A stretch of 64,000 nucleotides of DNA from Marinobacterium_E sp035458585. GTDB taxonomy: Bacteria > Pseudomonadota > Gammaproteobacteria > Pseudomonadales > Balneatricaceae. Below, piece after piece: positions 17,072 through 25,907 of this stretch. The stretch is from the NCBI GenBank assembly GCA_035458585.1, contig DATHZN010000070.1, positions 1 to 64,000 of the forward strand, written 5' to 3'. The position numbers and the translations under genes are program-made. The notes beneath the pieces were generated by a model that was not told where the DNA came from, searched no databases, and saw nothing but the letters and a program-made list of their open reading frames with translations. Positions within the stretch are counted from its first letter, which is position 1, and each line of letters starts with the position of its first letter.

Positions 17072-18169
17072 ATGTCTGCTGAAGCTTTAGTACGTCAAGC
17101 CAACCGGGCTGATCTAGATGAACTCTGCCTGCTTGAACAGCAGTGTTTCATAAGCGACCGCCTATCACGTCGCAGTTTCGCCCACTTTATCAAAGCTGAG
17201 CATTCACAATTGCTCGTTCTTATCATTGCGGGTCAGTTGAGCGGGTATGTCCTTTTGTTATTCCGAAAAGGCACCAACCTGGCGCGTATCTACTCGGTAG
17301 CGATCGCTGCAGAATACCGCGGCCGGGGAATGAGCTCAGTGTTGATGGAGGCGGCAGAAAAGGCAGCCCTGGAGCAGGGGGCATCTTTCATTCGGCTAGA
17401 GGTGAGTACTGCCAACAAAGTTGCGGCTGGACTCTATAAGCGATTGGGGTATCACAAACTTTGTGATCTCCCCAACTACTATGAGGATGGTACCAGCGGT
17501 GAACGCCTGGAGAAGAGACTCTACACCGCGAAGCCTCCGGGAAGTTCGACAATTTACTACGCACAAACCACGCCATTTACCTGTGGCCCTGCCAGTCTGA
17601 TGATGGCGATGGCGTCACTCAGAGATGGCTGGACACCTAGTCGTTCCGAGGAGCTGCGTCTCTGGCGTGAAGCGACAACGGTTTATATGACCTCAGGGCA
17701 TGGAGGTTGTTCACCTGTCGGTCTTGCCTGTAGTGCCTTACGCAGAGGCTTCAGAGTTGAACTCTATCTGAGCTCGGACGAGACCCCGTTTATCGACTCT
17801 GTTCGCGACTCCAACAAACAGGAGGTCATCGAACTTGTGCATCGGGAATTTATAGATGAACTGACAGGTTTAGGGGTCAAGCCACAGATTGGCGTCCTCA
17901 GCGGGGCTGACTTGGCGGCAAAGCTCTCTGAGGGCCAATTGGCGCTCTGCTTAATCAGCACCTGGCGGTTAAGTCGCAACAAGGCACCGCACTGGGTTCT
18001 AGCAACGGGTGCAGATGCGCAGTTTATCTACTTTTCTGATCCTGATAGAGAGGATGAGTTTTGGCATAGCGATGCCGACTTTATCGATATCCCCATCGCC
18101 CGTAATCAGTACGAAGGACTCGCAAGGTACGGTAAAACTCGGTTTAGCGCGACGCTTCTGATTGGCTAA
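17072..18169 (+). CDS. GNAT acetyltransferase fused to peptidase C39-like domain
   Basis: A 365-residue two-domain protein. Residues ~5-150 are a RimI-like GNAT fold (YSVAIAAEYRGRGMSSVLM is the acetyl-CoA loop; ANKVAAGLYKRLGYHK the C-terminal strand). Residues ~160-365 are a C39-like papain-fold: Cys in TTPFTCGPASLMMAM, His in KAPHWVLATG and Asp in IYFSDPDRE give a plausible catalytic triad. There is no ABC transporter or membrane segment, so this is not a bacteriocin exporter; the peptidase would act in the cytoplasm. Divergent from the RimK-type ligase: one enzyme may build an amino-acid or peptide conjugate that the other acetylates or cleaves. Only a weak ribosome binding site precedes the ATG. 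Confidence 0.85.
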   Translation: MSAEALVRQANRADLDELCLLEQQCFISDRLSRRSFAHFIKAEHSQLLVLIIAGQLSGYVLLLFRKGTNLARIYSVAIAAEYRGRGMSSVLMEAAEKAALEQGASFIRLEVSTANKVAAGLYKRLGYHKLCDLPNYYEDGTSGERLEKRLYTAKPPGSSTIYYAQTTPFTCGPASLMMAMASLRDGWTPSRSEELRLWREATTVYMTSGHGGCSPVGLACSALRRGFRVELYLSSDETPFIDSVRDSNKQEVIELVHREFIDELTGLGVKPQIGVLSGADLAAKLSEGQLALCLISTWRLSRNKAPHWVLATGADAQFIYFSDPDREDEFWHSDADFIDIPIARNQYEGLARYGKTRFSATLLIG

Positions 18170-18264
18170 GCCTCGGAGCGGAGTTGCTTTGTGCAGAAAC
18201 TGAACTACGATTGTTACAGGGACAGTGTTTATTCGTTTTTCGCTCTACGTTTCGCGTGATTTGG

Positions 18265-18292
18265 GGCCAGCTCGAGTGAGCTGGCCTTTTTA
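18265..18292 (+). terminator. Rho-independent terminator after the GNAT-C39 gene
   Basis: GGCCAGCTC-GAGT-GAGCTGGCC is a perfect 9-bp stem with a four-base loop followed by TTTTTATT. It lies 95 bases beyond the stop codon of the fusion gene. Confidence 0.9.
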
Positions 18293-18342
18293 TTAAGTTT
18301 AAACCCCACAATTTTAGAGTTCGGTACCTTACGCCTACGAAT

Positions 18343-18597
18343 TCAGTGGCAGAGCTCTTTGCCTATAGATGACTGAGCTAACACTTGACCGGTTTCTGGC
18401 AGTAGCAGAGCGACCTGAGTTCCGGTATCAAGCTTGAGTCTCAAAAGGCTCGATAAAATGCGTAGATACTCATCAAAGCCCAGCTGCCACTTGGGGTGGC
18501 TCTGATCGAATCCGACACCAATCAAGTTGTTGTAAATAAGCTCAAGCGCAACGCGCTCACCTTGAATACACTTATTATTTAATCTCAGCTGTAGCAT
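18343..18597 (-). CDS. Hypothetical protein, 84 residues
   Basis: An open frame beginning MLQLRLNNKCIQGERVALEL. The translation is protein-like (EYLRILSSLLRLKLDTG), with no low-complexity bias, but I recognise no family. No ribosome binding site is visible before the ATG. It lies alone between the terminator at 18265 and the cupin-Sel1 gene on the same strand, so it may be the second gene of that unit, 174 bases downstream of it. Confidence 0.35.
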   Translation of the reverse strand: MLQLRLNNKCIQGERVALELIYNNLIGVGFDQSHPKWQLGFDEYLRILSSLLRLKLDTGTQVALLLPETGQVLAQSSIGKELCH

Positions 18598-18771
18598 AGG
18601 TATCTAAGACCGGGCTTTTTTAATTTTTTTTGCGCTCAACGGCGTAACTAGTTGCTAATGTGAAGCAATATTTACGCCAAATGGAGCGCATTCCCCAGGC
18701 GAATATAGGGCCTCTAATACTAGACGCCTGCCATTAAGCTACTTCTTTACGGATTCGAAAGGAAGCCCAGA

Positions 18772-19353
18772 TCAGCAGCTGTAATCCTCCATGTAAGCGT
18801 CGAGAATATTCTGAGCTCCGGGGTGGCCCTGTTGCATCGCTTTTTTAATCCAATAGGTTCCGAGGTTTGAGTCGCTCGGGTCTTGCGAGTAACCTTCAAT
18901 AAGGCTAATACCCAACTCTAACTGTGCCTGTGCATCACCTCCGGACGCTGCATGTTCGAGGTTTTCAAAGAAGCAATCAGGTACCTCAATATGCATTCCC
19001 GTCTGTTGATCTCTCTCGAAATCGGCGAGGCTGTAGTCACAGGCGCGGGCCGCTTGAATTGCCAATAAACTCGCTGAGGCGACTCCCAATAGTTGCACCT
19101 TAGAGATACCCGGGCAGCGTAGCTTCATTGTCACCAGACGAACGTTGGTTACCGAGGTTGCACTGTGAACGATCGATTTGTCCACGTACCACAGATCTCC
19201 GCACCGATGCAGTGATCCTTGAATCAGGCCTGCACCATTAAATTGCCACTGTATCAACTTGCCGTAGAGTAACAGACAGAGTTGAGAGCACGAGTGGCTG
19301 TGAGGCGGTAATATTGCACCCGCAGGATAGGTTTGAATTGAGAGGCCTAACAT
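18772..19353 (-). CDS. Cupin-like domain protein with C-terminal Sel1-type repeats
   Basis: A 193-residue protein with an unusual pairing. Residues ~1-85 look like a small cupin barrel: GAILPPHSHSCSQLCLLLYG supplies the His-x-His metal motif, and a conserved His recurs in DKSIVHSATSV. Residues ~125-190 form Sel1-like helical repeats (LEHAASGGDAQAQLELGISL and YWIKKAMQQGHPGAQNIL). There is no signal peptide. AraC-family sensors often have such cupins, but no helix-turn-helix is present. Sel1 repeats normally mediate protein contacts, so it could be a ligand-sensing adaptor; function unknown. Confidence 0.65.
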   Translation of the reverse strand: MLGLSIQTYPAGAILPPHSHSCSQLCLLLYGKLIQWQFNGAGLIQGSLHRCGDLWYVDKSIVHSATSVTNVRLVTMKLRCPGISKVQLLGVASASLLAIQAARACDYSLADFERDQQTGMHIEVPDCFFENLEHAASGGDAQAQLELGISLIEGYSQDPSDSNLGTYWIKKAMQQGHPGAQNILDAYMEDYSC

Positions 19354-19568
19354 AAGATAACCGATACTCTTTGAACATCAGGGCATTGGGACAGGAGCCA
19401 CCATGCTCAGTCCATGCTAGACGATTTATACATAGTGGCTGTCATTTCAGTCTGAAGGGCTTTAAGTGTCGCATGGCTTTTTTGCATACCACTAAAACAG
19501 TCAGTGTCAGAGTATTTGGGTTTGAATTTAGAGGAGGCAATTTGCTCGGCTAAGCCTATGATTTTGCA

Positions 19569-19597
19569 TTGACATATGACTCATTCATCAACACAAT
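19569..19597 (+). promoter_or_regulatory. Sigma-70 promoter for tRNA-Leu
   Basis: A perfect TTGACA and CACAAT (4 of 6 to consensus) spaced by 17 bases, with a GC-rich discriminator, 27 bases upstream of the tRNA. It gives tRNA-Leu its own transcription start now that it is separated from tRNA-Gly/Cys. Confidence 0.65.
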
Positions 19598-19624
19598 AGC
19601 GCCTCGCTATCAGCGCCACACTCT

Positions 19625-19711
19625 GCCCCGATGGTGAAATTGGTAGACACAGGAGACTTAAAATCTCCCGGCTTCACGGCTGTACCGGTTCGAGTCCGGT
19701 TCGGGGCACCA
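19625..19711 (+). tRNA. tRNA-Leu(UAA)
   Basis: An 87-base class II tRNA with a long variable arm. The acceptor GCCCCGA pairs with TCGGGGC, the anticodon stem-loop GGAGACTTAAAATCTCC gives UAA, and the CCA end is encoded. Matches the leuZ type that follows glyW-cysT in E. coli. Confidence 0.97.
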
Positions 19712-20418
19712 TCTGAACTTGAAACGCTTTCAGGAAGCCTGCAAGTAATCCCTGGAATTTCGGGAATTTCGAATAGAAAACCTCAAAGGGTGCTCTTTTC
19801 AAATCCCGTAACCTGATTTGACATTAGTTCATCGTTGAACTTCAACCGATCTCACATGACATCATACATATATGATTCTTCTCGATTAAACTTAGCTGAT
19901 TGTGGATTACTCGAGGTGAGTACCAGTCAGCCTTGATAATTGGGCTGATATGGCTGGGTGGACTTCCCTGAGAGTTTAGCAGAGTTAGGCAGAACCGGCT
20001 TTTAGACTACTGCTCTGCTGAGGTTTACGCCTTGATTAACGACAGGATAGCCAATGTCATTCCACAACGCCAAGCACGAGGGCAACTAAGTTGTTACAGC
20101 GACCTTGATGGAGGCCCTTGATATTTTCTGTCAACAGAGCGTCGCACTAATCATTGGTTTACCCGATCAGCATCACCCAGCGGCAGACAGCAAGCTTGGT
20201 TTGATGGGGCGCAAACCTATTCTGGAAATACCTAGGCTCCTCGATTATCTGCACACTCCTTTTAAGATCGCGCATTAGAATCTGACGGAGCTCCACCAGC
20301 ATCTGTTATTGGTTTTCCGTTGTTTTAAGCTTGAAGGGGCATTTAACCATCTGAATCGGCTTGGAAAATATAGCTTTTGTTCTACGCTTAGTAGTAGTGA
20401 TAGAGCGGGGGATTTAAT
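19712..20418. other. Gene-poor stretch with decayed coding remnants
   Basis: No intact gene was found after tRNA-Leu. One plus-strand frame from about 20054 to 20421 reads as protein for long runs (FHNAKHEGN, then MEALDIFCQQSVALIIGLP..., then NLTELHQHLLLVF...) but is broken by in-frame stops at 20087 and 20276. I could not identify the ancestor. Base composition does not differ visibly from the flanks and there are no terminal inverted repeats. Confidence 0.45.
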
Positions 20419-20421
20419 GTG
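20054..20421 (+). pseudogene. Possible degraded gene, family not recognised
   Basis: One frame gives about 120 residues interrupted twice by stop codons (TAA at 20087, TAG at 20276), ending at a TGA that overlaps the next GTG fragment. The central block (SVALIIGLPDQHHPAADSK, then GRKPILEIPRLLDYLHTPF) looks like genuine protein sequence. The call is weak because a run of about 55 open codons can arise by chance. Confidence 0.3.
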
Positions 20422-20496
20422 ACCATCAAACACAAAACGATTGTCATAGCGTTTCTAGCGGTGTGTGCATCGACGGCCGTCTCTTTACTGTTCTAG
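20419..20496 (+). pseudogene. Truncated N-terminus of a membrane sensor protein
   Basis: GTG-initiated frame of 25 codons encoding a basic start (TIKHKT) and a hydrophobic helix (IVIAFLAVCASTAVSLLF), then a stop. This is how membrane histidine kinases and chemoreceptors begin. It ends where the periplasmic domain would start, just before the receiver and hybrid kinase genes, so it may be the remnant of a partner sensor. Confidence 0.3.
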
Positions 20497-20629
20497 TCAG
20501 GAATCAAAAGTCGTAACATTTAGCGAAGCACCTGTGAAAGGCGCTACAAACCCATGGAGCAATCTGGTTTGAATGGCACTTTTGCTAGGATATTATCGGG
20601 CAGAAAAGGGAAATTAAGGCGGATATAAA

Positions 20630-21016
20630 ATGGAGAAGCGTACACTGCTGTGCATTGATGATGACAGTTTTACACTCGCCCATCTCAAGGATAGCCTCGG
20701 CGACTACTACAACCTAATCTTCGCCATCGATCCAGATGTTGGCTTTGAATTGGCCATTAAAAAGCAACCGGACCTAATCCTCCTCGACCTTAATATGCCA
20801 AATATGAATGGGTTTGAGTTAGCTGATATGACCTCAAAGCTTTCAATGACAAAAAATATACCGGTGGTCTTTTTGAGTTCGTTTGCAACCGATGAGATTA
20901 AGGAGCGTGCCCGTTCACTGGGCGCTGCGGCTTTTTTGAGCAAACCAGTTGATCCTGGACATCTGGCTGCGACGATCGAAACTGTATTTGAATCTCGTGC
21001 AGAGGCAAAGGGTTAG
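20630..21016 (+). CDS. Single-domain response regulator (CheY-like receiver)
   Basis: A 128-residue stand-alone receiver: acidic IDDD at 9-12, phospho-acceptor Asp53 in LILLDLNMPNMNG, Thr/Ser switch in VVFLSSF and Lys in FLSKPVD. No output domain. AAGGCGG precedes the ATG. It lies 40 bases upstream of a very large hybrid kinase and is probably a phosphorelay intermediate or protein-contact output for it. Confidence 0.88.
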   Translation: MEKRTLLCIDDDSFTLAHLKDSLGDYYNLIFAIDPDVGFELAIKKQPDLILLDLNMPNMNGFELADMTSKLSMTKNIPVVFLSSFATDEIKERARSLGAAAFLSKPVDPGHLAATIETVFESRAEAKG

Positions 21017-21056
21017 ATCTGAACGCTGAGCCGATACGAGAGCAGGAGCTGCACAT

Positions 21057-24000
21057 ATGCGAAAACGCTTTGCCTCGAATCCGTTAATCGGCGGTTTCGT
21101 TTTCGCTTTATTGGTCGCTGCTGTTGGCTCTTTGTCGGTCTACTTCTCCTATCAATCCGCGCGTCTCGAGGTTGTTGATCGCATAGTTTCGGAACAAGCC
21201 AGTCTATTGAGGAAAGATAATGAGATCTTTGCCACCGAATTGCGAGAAACGCTATTCTCAATCGATATGCTGCTTACGCGTACCAGTGAAGTAGGCGAGC
21301 CACCCGCTGAGGCGCTTCGCAGCGCACTTTTTGCCAACCCAGCTACATTTCAGGCACGCTGGCTTTCACTCGAGGGCCAAGAACTTATACGCTTCGACCG
21401 CACTTTCAATGGCATTCAGCGTATTGCAGATGAGGCGCTGCAGAATAAAGCTTCACGCTATTATGTTGAGGCTTTGCAGAGCCTTGAGGTAGGGCAGGGC
21501 TTTATGTCTCGTATTGACCTCAATATTGAACGCGATCAAATAGAGGTGCCCTTTCGGCCTACTGTGCGTATTGGTGCGAGAGCCGACAACGGCTTTATTC
21601 TGGCCAACTTAGATCTTACGAGCTTGCTCGCAATGATAGAGCTTCCCAGTACCGAAGTGCACGACACCTGGCTCATCAGTTCGTCGGGGGACTGGCTAGT
21701 TGCACCTCATGAATCGCTCGAGTGGGGCTTTATGCTGGGTGAGCGCCAGTTTATTCAGAATACTATTGAAGAACCCGGCATTGAAAAACTGCTCTCGTCA
21801 ACTCCAACCAGCTTTGTTTCTGAACAGCCGGGCGATATCTACATCGCTCAACCGCTAGATCTCGGGCGCAGTCAACTTGCGCGCAATCTTTTGTCACAAG
21901 ACAAACCTATTCTGATACGGCACATACCGGGCAGTTATGTTGAGCACTACATGGGTGAGCGTTATCAGATATCCGAACCGCTTGCATACGCACTGATTGT
22001 GCTCCTCTCGCTAGCCATCTATATCACTCTATCAGCCTGGCAACGTAAATTACTCAAACGCAACGCGCTAACTTTACAAGAGCAAGAGTTTGATCGGCTT
22101 ATGGGGATTGCCAACCTTTTACCCCAACTCACTTGGACCACCGACGCCGACGGAGTGTGTGACTTCGTCAACTCTCGCTGGGAAGCTTACACTGGGGCAC
22201 CCGCTGAAAAATTAGTTGGTAGTGGATGGCTGGATTATGTGCATCCAGACGACATGGCTCAGTTGCAAGAACGCTGGAACTATAGCGTCATATCCGGCGA
22301 AGACTTTGCTGTCCATTTCCGGATTCGGGGTGAGCTCGGTACCTACCGTATGTTCGACACGCGAGCACACGCGCTAACAGACTCAAGCGGCGAAGTGGTC
22401 AAATGGTTCGGCTCCAACACCGACATACAGGCATCAATTGACCTGCGAGATAAGCTTGCAGACGAAAATGAGCGTTTAGAGAACCAACTTCAATCCTCGT
22501 TAAAAGATAAACAGGAGCTGATTAATCGCTTCGAGTTTGCCGTTAACTCTGCCGATCTTGGTATCTGGGAACTGCATACCGAGTCCAATCGTTTGATCTG
22601 GGATGATCGCATGTACAACATGCACGGCGCACATCGAACAGTCACTGAGCAGGAGTATGACTTGTGGAAATCCTCTATCCATCCTGATGATCTCTCCGAT
22701 GTAGAGGCTCAACTTCTACGAACAATTGAGACGGGGAAACCCCTACATATCGAGTATCGGATTCGTCTTTTTGATGGAAGCATCCGTTGGATTAAAGATG
22801 ACGGCGCGATAGAGCGCAGTAAAGACAAGAGTCGCGCCCGGATATTTGGTTGTAGCCAAGATATTACGGCATCGAAAAGCCTCACTATTTCGCTGCAAGA
22901 GGCTCTGGCACATCTCGAGCAAGCGCGACGAGTCGGCGGTATAGGACTCTTTCGTGTTGCGCTTGCAACGGGCGAGTCCGAATGGTCCGAGGAAGTCTAC
23001 ACCTTGCTGGGCCGCCCCAATCGCAAGGGGCTGACAATCACCCGACTCTTTGACTACGTAGAGTCTTCAGAGCGGACGCAGGTAAAAATGCGCTTTGATA
23101 CAGCACTTAAGAGCCAGCAAGCCTTTGACGAAACACTGAAAATCAGCATTGGTAACCAGACTTCTCGTTACATACACATACTCGCAGACGGTGTAACGGA
23201 TGAGCGGGGGCAAGATCTTATTATCTATGGCGCTATCTTTGACGTCACCTCACAGAAACAAAACGAGGCTGAGCTTGTCAAAGCCAGACAGGCAGCGGAG
23301 GCGGCAAATGCTGCCAAATCAGCGTTTTTGGCAAATATCAGTCACGAAATACGCACACCTATGAATGGTGTACTGGGAATGCTCTCTCTATTGAAAGCTC
23401 GCATTCAAAATCAGGTCGATAAGTCCTATGTCGACAAGGCCCACCAAGCCGGCGAACGACTGATGGGGATACTCAATGATGTTCTCGATATATCCCGAAT
23501 AGACTCAGGCAAGCTGCAGATTCGTGTCGAAGAGGTGGATATAGAGCACCTCATACAAGAGTCTGTCGATCTATTTACTGTTAATGCAGAGCAAAAACGT
23601 CTGCAGCTTGAAGTAGAAGTGGCCCCCAGCGTCCCCTCTGTCGTGCAGACAGATGGATTACGATTGGGCCAGATCATATCGAACCTAGTGGGAAATGCGA
23701 TTAAGTTTACTGACCGGGGTGGTCGAGTAGTGGTCCATTTTAGCCTGCTCACTGATCAGCATGGACATCAACTGCAGATAAGGGTTGAGGACAATGGGAT
23801 CGGTATGAGCGAAGAACAGTTAGTTCGAGTGTTCGACGAGTTTAATCAGGCCGATAGCGACACGGTTAAACGGTACGGCGGCACTGGACTGGGCCTGTCA
23901 ATCTGTCGTCGCCTGGTCAAATTATTGGATGGCGATATCAAAATAAGCAGTGAATTGGGTAAGGGAACCAACGCTCTTGTAAGCATCCCAGTGATCTACA

Positions 24001-25460
24001 ACCGATCGGGGAGGGCCAAACTTTCCAGTCTGCATACATACTTTATTGATATCCTGACGCTGGACGCGCACCTGGAGACCCAACTGCGCCCTGGGCTCGC
24101 ACAACTGGGTTTGAAGTTGCAGTTCCACGCTACGTTGGAGGAGCTTGAACGAACACAGCAGGAGCGGCGTCCAGTAAACAACTATTTGATAATCGATGCC
24201 GGTCTGCTAGAGGGTCCCGGTGCGGATGAATTTATCGCCCAGCTGGAAACCAAGTCTAATCTTTTAGACAAATTTACGCAGACCTTCGTGCACCTACCAG
24301 CTAGGGTCACCACCAGTATTCGTAATCGACTCAACACAATGAAGCTGAGCCTAAAGTTTGGAGTCATCAGCCGGTCACAGATTGAGGAGCTACTAGCCCG
24401 CGAGTTTCGTGAGAGACAACCGGCCAGTTTGCATTTGGCGAACCGTCCCGAAACCTTACACAGCCTGAGAATTTTGAGCGTAGACGATGTGCATCTTAAT
24501 AATGAGGTGATCAAAGGACTCATGCGTAACGACGGCTTTAACGTTGAGACTGTAAGCTCTGGCGCGGAGGCATTGGCGCGTGTGAAGGAGGGAGATGTTG
24601 ATCTCATACTCATGGACGTGCATATGCCTGATATGGATGGACTAGAGACAACACGCCGCATCCGTCAGTTACCGCTTCGCCAACCACTCATATTTGGCTT
24701 GTCGGCATCCGTACTTCCTGAAGATCGTGAGCGGGGGCTTGCGGCTGGAATGGACGAATACCTCAATAAGCCTTTTCAAAAAAGTGAACTACTTAATACG
24801 TTGAGTCGATACCTTGAGGTGGACTTAGAACAGGAGACAAAAGTAGATTCCGCGCAACGTCAGGAATCGGGAATCAGCTGGCCCGATTACATGGATCTGG
24901 AGCAAGCTTTGAAGCAGACGAGTGGCAATGAGGAGGCTTTGTGCAATTTGGCGCGAGCCTTTGTCAACGGATTTCAAGGGCAAGCGCAGGAGTACAGAGA
25001 TGCCATTGCAAACAAGGATTGTAAGCAGGCTCAGATGTTGATGCATCGCTTGAAAGGAGCCGCTGCTTATTTAGGTGACACCGAGTTACATGAGGGTGCT
25101 AAGCAACTTGAGCTTCAGCTAAAAGAGGGTGTGCTGCCCAATGACACGGCGATATCGGACATACTAGAGTCTCATTTGAACGCTTTAAGTCTTGCAATTG
25201 GCAGTGAAAAACAGAACGCCATCTCATCTACGCCACTTGAGCAGTTACCCAACCTAACGAACGAACTCCTTGCGGCCTACAGCGACAACTGTTTTGTACC
25301 CCCGTCGGAGTGGCAACCTTACATAGAGGGCCTACGAAAATGCGGATTAAAGGTCGCCGCCAATGAACTTAAGAGCCTAATTGAGGAGCATGAGTTCCCT
25401 CAAGCAGCCGCAAAATTGATCGAAATACGGACTGAATTCGAACATAAGGACAAATTCTAG
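21057..25460 (+). CDS. Large hybrid sensor kinase: periplasmic sensor, three PAS, HisKA, HATPase, REC, HPt
   Basis: A 1467-residue protein. TM1 (~9-30) and TM2 (~300-320) flank a periplasmic sensor of about 270 residues. PAS domains lie at ~335-460 (VDYVHPDDM-type), ~485-605 (SIHPDDLSDVEAQL) and ~620-740. HisKA carries His763 in NISHEIRTPMNGV; HATPase_c shows ISNLVGNAIKFT, VEDNGIGM and GGTGLGLSI. A degenerate receiver-like segment at ~985-1110 lacks the acceptor aspartate pattern; a full receiver follows (LSVDDVHLNNE, LILMDVHMPDMDG), then a C-terminal HPt with MHRLKGAAAYLG near residue 1328. All phosphorelay elements are thus in one chain. It follows the single receiver and precedes a small unknown and a second hybrid kinase. 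Confidence 0.9.
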   Translation: MRKRFASNPLIGGFVFALLVAAVGSLSVYFSYQSARLEVVDRIVSEQASLLRKDNEIFATELRETLFSIDMLLTRTSEVGEPPAEALRSALFANPATFQARWLSLEGQELIRFDRTFNGIQRIADEALQNKASRYYVEALQSLEVGQGFMSRIDLNIERDQIEVPFRPTVRIGARADNGFILANLDLTSLLAMIELPSTEVHDTWLISSSGDWLVAPHESLEWGFMLGERQFIQNTIEEPGIEKLLSSTPTSFVSEQPGDIYIAQPLDLGRSQLARNLLSQDKPILIRHIPGSYVEHYMGERYQISEPLAYALIVLLSLAIYITLSAWQRKLLKRNALTLQEQEFDRLMGIANLLPQLTWTTDADGVCDFVNSRWEAYTGAPAEKLVGSGWLDYVHPDDMAQLQERWNYSVISGEDFAVHFRIRGELGTYRMFDTRAHALTDSSGEVVKWFGSNTDIQASIDLRDKLADENERLENQLQSSLKDKQELINRFEFAVNSADLGIWELHTESNRLIWDDRMYNMHGAHRTVTEQEYDLWKSSIHPDDLSDVEAQLLRTIETGKPLHIEYRIRLFDGSIRWIKDDGAIERSKDKSRARIFGCSQDITASKSLTISLQEALAHLEQARRVGGIGLFRVALATGESEWSEEVYTLLGRPNRKGLTITRLFDYVESSERTQVKMRFDTALKSQQAFDETLKISIGNQTSRYIHILADGVTDERGQDLIIYGAIFDVTSQKQNEAELVKARQAAEAANAAKSAFLANISHEIRTPMNGVLGMLSLLKARIQNQVDKSYVDKAHQAGERLMGILNDVLDISRIDSGKLQIRVEEVDIEHLIQESVDLFTVNAEQKRLQLEVEVAPSVPSVVQTDGLRLGQIISNLVGNAIKFTDRGGRVVVHFSLLTDQHGHQLQIRVEDNGIGMSEEQLVRVFDEFNQADSDTVKRYGGTGLGLSICRRLVKLLDGDIKISSELGKGTNALVSIPVIYNRSGRAKLSSLHTYFIDILTLDAHLETQLRPGLAQLGLKLQFHATLEELERTQQERRPVNNYLIIDAGLLEGPGADEFIAQLETKSNLLDKFTQTFVHLPARVTTSIRNRLNTMKLSLKFGVISRSQIEELLAREFRERQPASLHLANRPETLHSLRILSVDDVHLNNEVIKGLMRNDGFNVETVSSGAEALARVKEGDVDLILMDVHMPDMDGLETTRRIRQLPLRQPLIFGLSASVLPEDRERGLAAGMDEYLNKPFQKSELLNTLSRYLEVDLEQETKVDSAQRQESGISWPDYMDLEQALKQTSGNEEALCNLARAFVNGFQGQAQEYRDAIANKDCKQAQMLMHRLKGAAAYLGDTELHEGAKQLELQLKEGVLPNDTAISDILESHLNALSLAIGSEKQNAISSTPLEQLPNLTNELLAAYSDNCFVPPSEWQPYIEGLRKCGLKVAANELKSLIEEHEFPQAAAKLIEIRTEFEHKDKF

Positions 25461-25536
25461 TCAGCAATACTGGCAGCAAGGTCTTGAAAATCATGCATAA
25501 AAACCTGACTCTAGGTTACTAAGTCAGGAGAGATAG

Positions 25537-25866
25537 ATGTCTGAAACAACGGTCGAGAAAACCAAACTAAAAGTGTATGTAAAAATGTCTGATGGTCAGA
25601 GATTACTCGGCTTTTTTTATGTCAGTAGCGATGAGCGCCTGCAGGATATTTTGAACGACGATCGCGGTTTTCTGCCACTTCACGCAGTCGGTGACAACGG
25701 CAAGTACTCAATGGTTGTTCTGTCGAAACGCTATATGCAGCAAATAGAAGAGGTATCTACTCTACCAGAGCCTGTTATAGAGCCAGAACGTCGAGTGGGT
25801 GGAGACCGTCGCGATGGAACTGACCGTCGCCAGGCGCCGAGAGCGCCGAAGTTTGAACTCGACTGA
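25537..25866 (+). CDS. Small conserved protein (DUF6812-like) with Arg-rich tail
   Basis: A 109-residue protein. The N-terminal ~70 residues form a short beta-rich domain (KLKVYVKMSDGQRLLGFFYV, RLQDILNDDRGFLPL) resembling small domains of unknown function of the DUF6812 kind; I recall this from pattern and could not check it. The tail has the striking basic/acidic repeat RRVGGDRRDGTDRR, often seen in c-di-GMP and PilZ-related signalling proteins. GGAGAG lies 8 bases upstream of the ATG. It sits between two hybrid kinases on the same strand. Confidence 0.7.
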   Translation: MSETTVEKTKLKVYVKMSDGQRLLGFFYVSSDERLQDILNDDRGFLPLHAVGDNGKYSMVVLSKRYMQQIEEVSTLPEPVIEPERRVGGDRRDGTDRRQAPRAPKFELD

Positions 25867-25891
25867 CGGGACGGCAGTACTAGGCTTGAGT

Positions 25892-25907
25892 TGGCATACT
25901 CTGTGCT
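25892..25907 (+). promoter_or_regulatory. Possible sigma-54 promoter upstream of hybrid kinase
   Basis: TGGCATACTCTGTGCT matches the TGGCAYRNNNNTTGCW consensus at every position but one, with the invariant GG and GC 12 bases apart. It is in the gap before the kinase at 25939 and points towards it. One-mismatch matches occur by chance about twice in a window this size, so support is moderate. Confidence 0.4.

Noticed and set aside
19371..19553. Plus-strand 60-codon frame before tRNA-Leu
   Set aside because: No ribosome binding site, no motif, and it runs close to the tRNA-Leu promoter.
19625..19711. tRNA-Leu as an integrated-element attachment site
   Set aside because: No integrase and no second copy of the tRNA 3' end were found in the window.
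24182..24661. 159-codon minus-strand frame inside the large hybrid kinase
   Set aside because: Antisense shadow: Ser/Arg/Leu-rich composition and full overlap with a clear receiver domain.
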